A DNA stretch of 23,373 nucleotides, taken from NCBI GenBank assembly GCA_008931825.1, contig QXVZ01018393.1, positions 1-23,373 of the forward strand, given 5' to 3'. Position numbers and translations under genes: made by a program. Below are positions 12,501-22,200 of this stretch, piece after piece. Under the pieces are notes generated by a model, which searched no databases, was not told the origin of the DNA, and was given only the letters and a program-made list of their open reading frames with translations. Numbering within the stretch: the stretch's first letter is position 1; the number at the start of each line of letters is the position of its first letter. This stretch comes from Phallusia fumigata. Its lineage: Eukaryota; Chordata; Ascidiacea; Phlebobranchia; Ascidiidae.

Positions 12501-13241
12501 TCTCGCACATCACATAATGGTTTAAAAGTATTTTTTCTTGCACAGCGCCCAAACTTTGGGACGCCAGTTTCCAAAGCGATGGTGCCGCTCCGGTTGACGT
12601 CATAGGTGAGGTAATCACCGTAGAGGAAGTTCCTCTCATAGTCAATACGTCGGAAAACGTCACAAATCCAACTAACACGTCTACTCCCAAACATTACAAC
12701 ATCCGAGGAGTCTGTGAACCGATCCTTAATGAAAATGTAGCGGATTACGTCGTGGTTAGTGAAATTAGATCGCTGCAGGATGAACGAAGCTCGGATGGAA
12801 TGCAGAAAAGCGAAAGCGACAAAAATACTTCACCAGCTTCTGTTGCTGCTTTGACGCCACAAGATCAGAATTTGAAACCCCAGAAAAAGCAGCTTCTTGA
12901 GAAGTTTAGGGCTCTGAATGAGAAGAAGGGTTTGGATTATGACAATTCCCAAGCGACGGCCGAACATCAACCAAATGTGCACCCTCGTAGCTCTGCGGCC
13001 GCAATCGAGCTGAAATCATTACACAAGGGAGAAATAAACAAGTACTGTCTGTCTGAAGTGCAGAGCATATCCGTATCGGCAGCTGACGATCCACTAGAAT
13101 GGAGTATGGTCCCGAGAAAAGCCTCATGTAAAGCCAAGGTAATTTGTTGAACGAAAGCTGTAGTTACATTTTATGGCCCACGGCACGCATAGCCTTTTGC
13201 GTTTAGTACTACGATTTGGCCAGCGTGCGTCCGACGTCTCT

Positions 13242-13292
<51 letters not shown>

Positions 13293-13973
13293 GAGCCCAC
13301 CCAGGGACGTCCTTTAACAGTTTCCTTTTGCTTTTGCATGCAAACAGAGCAGTGGTTGTTGTGTCTCAGAACGACTTTATCTCATGTAGGATTTTTCGAA
13401 AATTTCCGATTGAACTTGATCGTTATCCGATAAAATTGATCGTTGAAGGCTACATGCGGCATTTCGTTGTCTCTATAGCTCAGTGGTAGAGCACTGGTCT
13501 CGTAAACCAGGGGTCGCGAGTTCAAACCTCGCTGGAGGCAGTCCCAAGTACATTTTTGTGATCAAGCTAACACTTACAGCGCTATGCTGTTTAGGGTTTG
13601 CGCCGACAAATGAGCTCCAGTGGCGCAATCGGTTAGCGCGCCGTACTTATATGACAGTTACGGAGAAATGCGGAGGTTGTGAGTTCGAGCCTCACCTGGA
13701 GCAAGACTTTCTTCTTTTACGACAATACGAAATCTCATAAGATAGTGAACAAAAACTTGAAACAGCTGCACGACCAAGGCGCCATGGCTTAGTGGTAAAG
13801 CGCCTGTCTAGTAAACAGGAGATCCTGGGTTCGATCCCCAGTGGTGCCTCTTTTTCTCCAATTATGTTCGTGTTCGCAACACACCACATGTTTAAATCTT
13901 ATCACAACACCTTGGGACCATTGGCTAAACAAGCGAAAACAACATTAGGCTCACAGCGGGGATGTAGCTCAGA

Positions 13974-14008
<35 letters not shown>

Positions 14009-14101
14009 GGATCGATACCCGGCATCTCCAAATTTTTATCTTTGGAGATTGTCTCATTTCAAACTTGATGGTAACTAATCTCGCTCCAACCGTATGTCTC
14101 T

Positions 14102-14152
<51 letters not shown>

Positions 14153-14878
14153 GAGCCCACCCAGGGACGACTCTTCATTTTTTTGTTTTACAGAGGCGTA
14201 TTCAAAACCAACTTTCGACAGAAAATCAAATTGCTCGTCGCAGCCCATCCGGCCGAAACAAAAAATCCAACACCACTTTGGCAAAGTACGAAATCGACAG
14301 GGTTAGTGATATTTGAAACCATTTTTGCTTGGTTTTTGTAAGTTGGTGGTTTCAATTTCTTTATTTTATTTTAGTAATTTCCTGTAATATGCAACAAAAG
14401 AATACTGTTCTCAACCTGACAGAAATGAAAATCACCACTAGGTTTAGATACTACTTTTTAATTAGTATTTTATAAACGAGAAACAATGTCAACTGGTTGA
14501 TTGCGTATGCTTTGCTACGTTTTGGTACGGGCTAGTAGTCAGCTTTGGGGCAGGCATGCACAGGTCAAAATCAAAGCCAAATAAGCTCCTCAACATTATT
14601 ATTTTTGTGGGTAGCATTCTGTTGTTGCAAGTGTTACTTTATTGCCGACCAGTCGATCGTGCATTATTGAGAAATTTGCTTGTCAATCTCTTGCGGTGAC
14701 AAATTGGCCACATCTGCTGATAGGATCATCAAAAAAACTCCTGTTACTACCTTCCCTTTAAAAACATATACAGGCTTCCAAGTTGCATTCCGGAGAATTA
14801 GACAACCTAACAGCAGACGACTTACCGTCGCTTTCCATTCGGATTCGTCGCACTGCAGTCCCGCCTGCTCCGAGATGA
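9521..14878 (+). CDS. Unrecognised coiled-coil protein, 15 exons, host of a tRNA cluster
   Basis: Exons: 9521-9882, 10052-10349, 10414-10685, 10762-10871, 11157-11296, 11358-11413, 11467-11555, 11692-11806, 11880-11983, 12059-12118, 12174-12363, 12425-12480, 12546-13138, 14194-14301, 14774-14878. They total 2658 bases (885 residues plus stop), with phase kept at all 14 junctions. The start is the first ATG (AAACATGG), with an in-frame TGA 12 bases upstream. The N-terminal 120 residues are rich in Pro, Gln and Cys. Helical, charged segments follow (about 125-185), then a Lys/Arg-rich stretch (185-220), another helix in exon 4, an Arg-rich block (RRRRK) in exon 5, the helix ETRNLWERMM in exon 8, and a long acidic, Ser-rich exon 13. 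The C-terminus is LPSLSIRIRRTAVPPAPR. I recognise no enzyme domain; it resembles cytoskeletal or centrosomal scaffolds only in composition. Exon 3 may contain a further 63-base intron (10522-10584). Unspliced intron 13 would end the protein at 13150. Confidence 0.75.
13236..13309 (+). tRNA. tRNA-Asn (GTT), copy 1
   Basis: A 74-base cloverleaf: acceptor stem GTCTCTG paired with CAGGGAC, anticodon stem TTCGG/CCGAA, anticodon GTT at 13270-13272, T-arm GGTGG TTCGAGC CCACC, and discriminator G. It is identical in every base to the copy at 14096. Confidence 0.97.
13469..13540 (+). tRNA. tRNA-Thr (CGT)
   Basis: A 72-base cloverleaf: acceptor GTCTCTA with TGGAGGC (two G-T pairs), D-arm AGCTCAGTGGTAGAGC, anticodon stem CTGGT/ACCAG with CGT at 13501-13503, T-loop TTCAAAC, discriminator A. 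A TTTTT run follows within about 15 bases as pol III terminator. Confidence 0.95.
13614..13703 (+). tRNA. tRNA-Ile (TAT) with a 16-base intron
   Basis: Acceptor GCTCCAG/CTGGAGC; anticodon TAT at 13648-13650. After the purine at 13651, bases 13652-13667 form an intron at the usual position 37/38, leaving a 74-base mature tRNA with anticodon stem CCGTA/TGCGG. Animal tRNA-Ile(UAU) genes are commonly intron-containing, which supports the call. Confidence 0.93.
13778..13849 (+). tRNA. tRNA-Thr (AGT)
   Basis: A 72-base cloverleaf: acceptor GGCGCCA/TGGTGCC, anticodon stem CCTGT/ACAGG with AGT at 13810-13812, T-loop TTCGATC, discriminator T. It is followed directly by CTTTTTC. It closely resembles animal tRNA-Thr(AGU) as I recall it. 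Confidence 0.95.
13958..14030 (+). tRNA. tRNA-Ala (AGC)
   Basis: A 73-base cloverleaf: acceptor GGGGATG/CATCTCC, D-arm AGCTCAGATGGTAGAGC, anticodon AGC at 13991-13993, T-arm CCGGG ATCGATA CCCGG, discriminator A, then a TTTTT terminator at 14033. The G-T pair normally used by alanyl-tRNA synthetase at position 3-70 is not evident: the third acceptor base G faces C, with the stem read as written. Confidence 0.93.
14024..14049 (+). repeat. Inverted repeat overlapping the tRNA-Ala 3' end
   Basis: ATCTCCAAA (14024-14032) and TTTGGAGAT (14041-14049) are perfect complements with an 8-base spacer. The left arm is the 3' acceptor strand of tRNA-Ala plus its first trailer bases. The pol III terminator lies in the loop. 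Confidence 0.7.
14096..14169 (+). tRNA. tRNA-Asn (GTT), copy 2
   Basis: An exact 74-base copy of the gene at 13236, with anticodon GTT at 14130-14132. It ends only 24 bases before a protein-coding exon. Confidence 0.97.
14170..14193 (+). terminator. tRNA-Asn pol III terminator that is also the exon 14 acceptor tract
   Basis: The 24 bases between the tRNA-Asn and exon 14 contain T7 (14178-14184), G, T4 and then ACAG. T runs of four or more terminate pol III; a pyrimidine tract followed by CAG is a 3' splice site. Both functions use the same bases. Confidence 0.7.
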
Positions 14879-14972
14879 ATCGTTAAATCGGTCTTTCGGA
14901 AGCTATTATGTAACTTTTGTCATAACTATGTAACACGCCATGAGTGGCATATAGTGGAAATCCTTATAGGAT

Positions 14973-14978
14973 AATAAA
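14973..14978 (+). terminator. Poly(A) signal AATAAA of the coiled-coil gene
   Basis: AATAAA lies 95 bases after the TGA at 14876-14878. It is the first such hexamer on the plus strand after the stop, which also supports 14774-14878 as the last exon. Confidence 0.6.
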
Positions 14979-15558
14979 CTGTATATTGTACACAATATAA
15001 CTCTGGCATGTAAGACCTGGTATTTGCATGACACATATATTTCTATGGATTACGCAATGTTACACCAAAAGCTTGAACAAACGCCGTTACAGTGACAACA
15101 AATTAAAACGAGAGTGAACTTAAAAAGTGAAAATTACCGAAGCGACGAAGTGCGCGCTTACTATATATGTACATGTATATTGTAGGTGACAAGCGTGCTA
15201 AGTGAAAAGTGGGCTGCATCATGTGGTTCATGGACCAGTTATATCATACACACATTTTAACAACCAACTCGTGATAGAGCTTAGTGGTAGTAGGTTAGCA
15301 CACAGCTAACATATTCAAGTTGTTTTGGAAATCATGGGCTAACGAGTAATAGCCGGAGCGACACTTGGAACCCGCAGAAATGGTTAGCAAAACGAGGACA
15401 TTCACGTCCTGTTCAAAGAATTAGAACAGAAAAGAGCCACCGGGTGAGGGAAAGATCAATAGCAAACAGAAAACAACGAACACAGCGCTCGACCATAATT
15501 GACACCTTGGTAATTAAAAGACCAACCCGAAGCAGCAATGAGTGTGCGTGACGCAGTT

Positions 15559-15564
15559 TTTATT
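15559..15564 (-). terminator. Candidate poly(A) signal of the FAM122-like gene
   Basis: TTTATT on the plus strand reads AATAAA on the minus strand. It is the first one I find downstream of the minus-strand stop codon at 16224-16226, about 660 bases away. Confidence 0.35.
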
Positions 15565-16223
15565 TACAATTGGCTTGGCAGCAGCATTTGTTTGCCATTG
15601 TCAAGACCACTCACAACTATATTTTTACTGGGTGCATGTATAATATTGAAAACATAAGTTTGCCTGCATTCAAAAAGAAAGGCTATGTCCGGCTTTCACA
15701 CGTCAAGCCACAGGCCTTGCATCGTTTGCTTTGTGAGATGAGATGCTTGTCTCTGTTCCCGAGGGTTCTACAAATAGCGCACATCCTCACTGTAGTTCGG
15801 TCTGTGGCGCCCCAAGGCCACCACAAAACCGCAGCAGATAAACGCACGCCGCGGAGCTATTTTTACGAAGGAGAAATGTGTCGGCTCCTCTGCGGTATTT
15901 GTCGTCCAGTCCGCAATGGAATCACTTCCTACTAGCGTTTGTACTAATGCAAGTTACGCGAATCCAAGGCATTGTCATTCTGGGCGAGTTTGGATCTACC
16001 AATAATGTTGGCAATATTTCGGCGACACACCTTGGACCATTGTTGAGGAACACGCCTCGTATTCCCGTGTTCAATTGGTACACAGTCGCCACATAGTGAA
16101 GCATACATAGTTTGCCTGTAGGCGGCTGGCGAATGTAAAATGCAGCTGTTGCCCTTTGATCCACTGATGTATTGTAACACTGTTCGGGTAAAAAGTTGCG
16201 CGAGATCTGCCCTTGGGAACTTG

Positions 16224-19200
16224 TCAATGCGACCCTCGCTCCCCCATTTCAACTGCATTGACACTTTCCTTTAAAAAAATAGAATCCATCATTGTTAAGT
16301 GCCTAACAGAAACATGTCAAACACAAAAAACACCGTAGAAGCCATGCAGTACAACTGTATCTATACGTGTGTAGTCGTGTTTCTTTATTAGTCGATTACC
16401 TTGGATGCTTTTTTACTTTGAAACGCTTGAGCTGGTGATATCAGTGGTTGGAGGTCTCGAATTCCCTCTAGTGAAGAGGACGAACAAGTGGAGCTGGCAG
16501 GAGAAAGCGGGCGACTCGGTTGATCAGATTGCTAAAAACATAACGAGCAGAACTTAGTGCTAACGATATCTGGTAGCGAAAATTTTTACATATGCAGACA
16601 TGTAAAGACACAGTGGGTCGTGCAGTCCGTACAGTGTGTAACAGCGAACGGCAAAGTCATCATCTGTGTGGCCAGGATCGTACCTCACTTTCAGAGTATA
16701 TATTTGCTCACAAATTTTTCGCAAACAGGAGGTATCGGACAACGGTTACCAATGCCGCCGAACTTATAAGCATTACGTATGTACAAAGAGTATCTGCATC
16801 GTGTCACAACGCACCAAACCGCCGAGCATGTCAAGTGCTTCATATCGATTGTAGGTTCTTAACTGAACTAAATCTCCAGTTTTATCCCATACATACTCGT
16901 TGTAGCACTTGGTTTTATAACGGCAGCGTTAGCTCTGTCCATACGTGGATGCAAATTACACGGTCTCCGCAAAATCGCAGGTTTACGCAGTTTACCTGTG
17001 CTGTTGATGTTATAGTGGCTGATGAGTTTGGGACGAGCAGCTGATGATGACGTTGCGCAGCCAGGCTGGTGTGATGGGGGGCGAAACTGTGAAGGACATG
17101 GAAGGGGGGACTTGGCGTGATGCTCGCGTCTGAACTATCCATGGAACTCGATGACAAACTGTTTGCAAACATTTGGGAGATTAAGTTTTTTGTCTTGTGC
17201 CTTGGTGCTTTCACTCTGTTCTCAAGCCATGTAACTTCGTTCAATAATTCGGCTTTGAGCATCAACATGCGGTTTCGAATCAAATTACGACAGAATGGCC
17301 TTACAAAAATCAATGTCAAAAATGGCGTTCAACATCGGTTCGGCAGTCAAGCAAACACAACGAAGTTGACTAAAGCAATTTGATTCAGAAAGTAAGGGGA
17401 GCAATTTCGAAATTAAGAAGTCCGAACCGTATGTAATTTCCTGCATGTCAACATAACTTCCTGTAGTGGGCATCAGCACTAGCAGCCCTGACAGGAGGCA
17501 TAGAATAAACGGAAACGCATTTAGCACCTGTGCGATCGATGGACCAACATACGATGGGGAAACGCCGGCGAATTTGCGCTCACAGCTGTTGATGCCGGCT
17601 CATGAGCGAGACCGGGCAGCGACAAACCCGAAGCTGGTGCGAATATCCGCTTGGGGGAACTCCCTTCGGTGTCCGAATCATCTGACAAAGTCAATGGTTA
17701 TAATCTGTTTGTATCGAGGAAGTTATTTTCACTCACATTTTCGTTTAATGGCGCCCAGGGCACTTGGCCTCATAATGCACGGACTTTGACTACGTCGCCG
17801 ACTGTAAAAGCAAGTGCATGTTAAATTGACGTCAGCATAACAAACCTGCTAAACAACTTAAAGCATAAGTCAGCACATGCTGCCAAAAGCGAAAAAACGA
17901 TGCAAAAACTGCGATTCTTTGTCAAGGAGAAACAGGGTGAGAGGGGAATGTTGTTGAGGTTTTCGTGGAAGCAATTTAGATAAATATCAACTGAGTGAGA
18001 CAAACGAAATCAATGAATGTTTTTCCCGGCACTGACAGCAAACTCGTGGGTCTATAACAAGGCAAATGCGATGTTGTAGGTTTGCACCGAGCACGACTTA
18101 TTGATCGCTGGTGCACATCGTGACGCAGTTTTGTCGACAACTGTACAACTTGGCACTGAAAACGGCAACTTACCTTACAAAGCCGCGTCGCGTGGGACTC
18201 GGAGAGGGACTGCGACTCGTAGCTCGAGCCAAGGAAACCGGGACCTGCATAGATGGTGAGAAACATTGCTTTCCGGGTCCGCACAAACTGCGGGTGGGTG
18301 ACGGGGGCAGTGGAGAGGAGCTGAAGAGGCTGAGAGACGGGGTGAATGTAAGAGGGGACGGAATTCCATTTGAGGGGAACTGGTGGTGAGAAGAGGTGGG
18401 ACTAAGCGACCCGAGTGGGTTAAAGGGGGAGTTGAAGTCGATGGCTCGGGAGTGGCACGATTTCCCACCTAGAAAAAATAAAAAAACACAGCACAATTTC
18501 AATGAAAAGCCTTGTCGTATTTTAATTTTCTACTAATTCTTTTGTAACAAAAAAATATCATAAACAAGTGATAGAGAACCACTGTATCGGGCGGATTGAA
18601 TATGATTGATAACCTTATCAAATACGATGACAAGGATGCAGTAAAAATGGGGATATCTGTTATGCTGATTAACAGTTATATCGTTGTTAACATAGTAACC
18701 AAAATATGTTTCCTTTTACCGGCCAAGGCTGGAGTTGGAAAGTGGGCCTTGACTGGTAACGTGGACGGCGACATTCGGTTCTTCGGTGAGAAGCTTTGAT
18801 TTAAGCAGCTGTCCAAACTACTCCTCCGCTCCCCGCCCTGTGTTTGAGAAAACGCAGGCAAAAGCTTTTTTAATGGAGGTGGTAAATTTATCGTGGCGTG
18901 GGTCGACGTGAAATTAGGTGACGTGTTTCATGCTTAAACAAACAGCTTGATTTAAATGACAACTTATAGGAACATTAAAGGACGCTTCGCATTTTGCGAA
19001 CTACGTATTTTGCACAGACAAAGACGGTAATTCGCAAAAAAATGCCTTGTGTCTGTGTTTTCGGGCAATTTATTTGACGAAATTGCTTCGTGCTGTGACA
19101 TATCACATCGATGAACAGACACACACGCACCGCACAGTGCACGTAATTACGTCCAGCCTTACAACCAGACCTTCATCACTGATATGAGCTAGTGTTCGGC

Positions 19201-22200
19201 TCGTGAAAATATTGCAAACTGGTTTACGACCGCCAAAGAATAGCAATTTTTGGGNTGGGCGTAACGATGGCTATCCGTTTTGTTTCACAATTACAATTTC
19301 GAGTGTCATACGCATGGGGGGTTACGTTCATGCAGTTAGATAACGTCTTTTCTGTGTCCCGTCGATGAGTAGGACACGAATTAACATCAAGGGACACATT
19401 TGTGGGTGCCATGCGATTTAACACAACTGTGTCGAGCAGGAAGCCGTGATCGAGTGGGTCGTCGTATCAGAATAGGAGCGTGCTAATATGGAACGGATCA
19501 AATTGACCATCAATTGAAACAAAAAGAACTAGAGGACTTCCCTAGCTATACCACACATTTGTATGAACTTTTTGTGTTTAACCAAATGGTAAATCATTTT
19601 GAAGTTGATGTAAGATTGTACTATCAGTAGTTTAAATTGAACAATACTTGTAAAATGGGCAGTTACTAGACAGGCAGCTTGAACAAGTTGATACAAACTG
19701 AAGTTGTGGTTGTTTTGTTAATGTATGATATGAAATTCACTTTTACGATAGTTTACTTTTACACTCACCAGAGATAGGTCACTGCAGTTGGATGATATTT
19801 GAATTGTTGCTTGTACTTCCCTGAAGAAAAATGTAAATTTCATCATAANACAATTTAAAGCATAAGTCAGCACATGTTGCCAAAAGCTTAACAACGATGC
19901 AAAAACTGCGATTCTTTGTCAAGGAGAAACAGGGTGAGAGGGGAATGTAGTTGAGGTTTTCGTGGAAGCAATTTAGATAAATATCAACTGTGTAAGACGA
20001 ACGAAATCAATGAATGTTTTTCCCGGCACTGACAGCAAACTTGTGGGTCCATAACAAAGCAATTGCGATGTTGTAGGTTTGCACCGAGCACGACTTATTG
20101 ATCGCTGGTGCACATCGTGACGCAGTTTTGTCGACAACTGTACAACTTGGCACTGAAAACGGCAACTTACCTTACAAAGCCGCGTCGCGTGGGACTCGGA
20201 GAGGGACTGCGACTCGTAGCTCGAGCCAAGGAAACCGGGACCTGCATAGATGGTGAGAAACATTGCTTTCCGGGTCCGCACAAACTGCGGGTGGGTGACG
20301 GGGGCAGTGGAGAGGAGCTGAAGAGGCTGAGAGACGGGGTGAATGTAAGAGGGGACGGAATTCCATTTGAGGGGAACTGGTGGTGAGAAGAGGTGGGACT
20401 AAGCGACCCGAGTGGGTTAAAGGGGGAGTTGAAGTCGATGGCTCGGGAGTGGCACGATTTCCCACCTAGAAAAAATAAAAAAACACAGCACAATTTCAAT
20501 GAAAAGCCTTGTCGTATTTTAATTTTCTACTAATTCTTTTGTAACAAAAAAATATCATAAACAAGTGATAGAGAACCACTGTATCGGGCGGATTGAATAT
20601 GATTGATAACCTTATCAAATACGATGACAAGGATGCAGTAAAAATGGGGATATCTGTTATGCTGATTAACAGTTATATCGTTGTTAACATAGTAACCAAA
20701 ATATGTTTCCTTTTACCGGCCAAGGCTGGAGTTGGAAAGTGGGCCTTGACTGGTAACGTGGACGGCGACATTCGGTTCTTCGGTGAGAAGCTTTGATTTA
20801 AGCAGCTGTCCAAACTACTCCTCCGCTCCCCGCCCTGTGTTTGAGAAAACGCAGGCAAAAGCTTTTTTAATGGAGGTGGTAAATTTGTCGTGGCGTGGGT
20901 CGACGTGAAATTAGGTGACGTGTTTCATGCTTAAACAAACAGCTTGATTTAAATGACAACTTATAGGAACATTAACGGACGCTTCGCATTTTGCGAACTA
21001 CGTATTTTGCACAGACAAAGACGGTAATTCGCAAAAAAATGCCTTGTGTCTGTGTTTTCGGGCAATTTATTTGACGAAATTGCTTCGTGCTGTGACATAT
21101 CACATCGATGAACAGACACACACGCACCGCACAGTGCACGTAATTACGTCCAGCCTTACAACCAGACCTTCATCACTGATATGAGCTAGTGTTCGGCTCG
21201 TGAAAATATTGCAAACTGGTTTACGACCGCCAAAGAATAGCATTTTTTGGGCGTAACGATGGCTATCCGTTTTGTTTCACAATTACAATTTCGAGTGTCA
21301 TACGCATGGGGGGTTACGTTCATGCAGTTAGATAACGTCTTTTCTGTGTCCCGTCGATGAGTAGGACACGAATTAACATCAAGGGACACATTTGTGGGTG
21401 CCATGCGATTTAACACAACTGTGTCGAGCAGGAAGCCGTGATCGAGTGGGTCGTCATATCAGAATAGGAGCGTGCTAATATGGAACGGATCAAATTGACC
21501 ATCAATTGAAACAAAAAGAACTAGAGGACTTCCCTAGCTATACCACACATTTGTATGAACTTTTTGTGTTTAACCAAATGGTAAATCATTTTGAAGTTGA
21601 TGTAAGATTGTACTATCAGTAGTTTAAATTGAACAATACTTGTAAAATGGGCAGTTACTAGACAGGCAGCTTGAACAAGTTGATACAAACTGAAGTTGTG
21701 GTTGTTTTGTTCATGTATGATATGAAATTCACTTTTACGATAGTTTACTTTTACACTCACCAGAGATAGGTCACTGCAGTTGGATGATATTTGAATTGTT
21801 GCTTGTACTTCCCTGAAGAAAAATGTAAATTTCATCATCTTTTTCTATCTACTTTGTGATGGTTTAACCTCAGTGTATGAAGGATTTGGGTAAAATAAGT
21901 CATGCAGAAAAATACTTGGTTGACACTTTATCAAACACAATTTAACATTCAGGTTACCAAAACATTTCATTTGTTTAGAGATTGCCAAGCTGGCCATTCA
22001 ATCTCAGTCTGGAATTCTAAATGTGTGCCGAGACTCATTGTGCTACAAGCAATACGCAGAGAGCTTACCTTTCATGTTCAGCTTCTTTGTTTTGTATTCC
22101 TTCAATGCTTTCCTCCTGAAATCAAATGTAGTTTGATTTTAAAATAACCAATTCAAACGGTGGTTGGTGCTTGATGGCACAAGGAACCTCACGATTTTTT

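Larger units (their letters stand above)
13139..14193 (+). other. Intron 13 of the coiled-coil gene, carrying six tRNA genes
   Basis: The donor is AAG followed by GTAATT and the acceptor is TTTTACAG before AGGCGTATT. Splicing joins codon 815 to 816 in phase 0. All six tRNA genes between 13236 and 14169 lie inside, in the same direction as the host transcript. Confidence 0.75.
14879..16223. other. 3' UTRs and spacer between convergent genes
   Basis: This region lies between the stop codons of the coiled-coil gene (plus) and the FAM122-like gene (minus). Most of the right part, about 15560-16223, is probably the minus-strand 3' UTR. Open frames at 15570-15935 (+) and 15944-16264 (-) have no motif or splice partner and are unsupported. 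I see no RNA gene. Confidence 0.5.
17853..19847. repeat. Tandem duplication, copy 1 (about 2.0 kb)
   Basis: Direct repeat of 19850-21838, mostly offset by 1997 bases (1992 after the N at 19255). The first 230 bases differ at about 13 positions; most of the remaining 1.7 kb is nearly identical. It contains exons matching 18174-18468, 18720-18837 and 19769-19820 on the minus strand. Confidence 0.95.
19850..21838. repeat. Tandem duplication, copy 2 (about 2.0 kb)
   Basis: Second copy of the block at 17853-19847. It carries the distal exon copies 20171-20465, 20717-20834 and 21761-21812, with the same splice signals. Its right edge (CATCATCTTTTTC) runs into unique FAM122-like intron sequence. 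Confidence 0.95.

Noticed and set aside
15271-15310. tRNA-like stretch GAGCTTAGTGGTAG resembling an A box, possible SINE head
   Set aside because: No B box (GGTTCGANNCC), no cloverleaf and no A-rich tail or target-site duplication could be found downstream.
15570-16264. Open frames of 121 (+), 106 (-) and 101 (-) codons
   Set aside because: They fall in the FAM122-like last exon and probable 3' UTR. The spliced phase leads instead to a TGA at 16224-16226, and the longer frames have no family signal.
17285-17527. 80-codon minus-strand open frame with a hydrophobic start
   Set aside because: Spans the FAM122-like intron between 17299 and 17528; the frame conflicts with both flanking exons.
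18170-18502. Three overlapping minus-strand open frames of 97-110 codons, plus one of 92 on the plus strand, repeated at 20167-20499
   Set aside because: Only the frame with GKQCFSPS and SPSPTRRGF matches FAM122. The others are open because the exon is rich in C and T on the coding strand, with few stop triplets.
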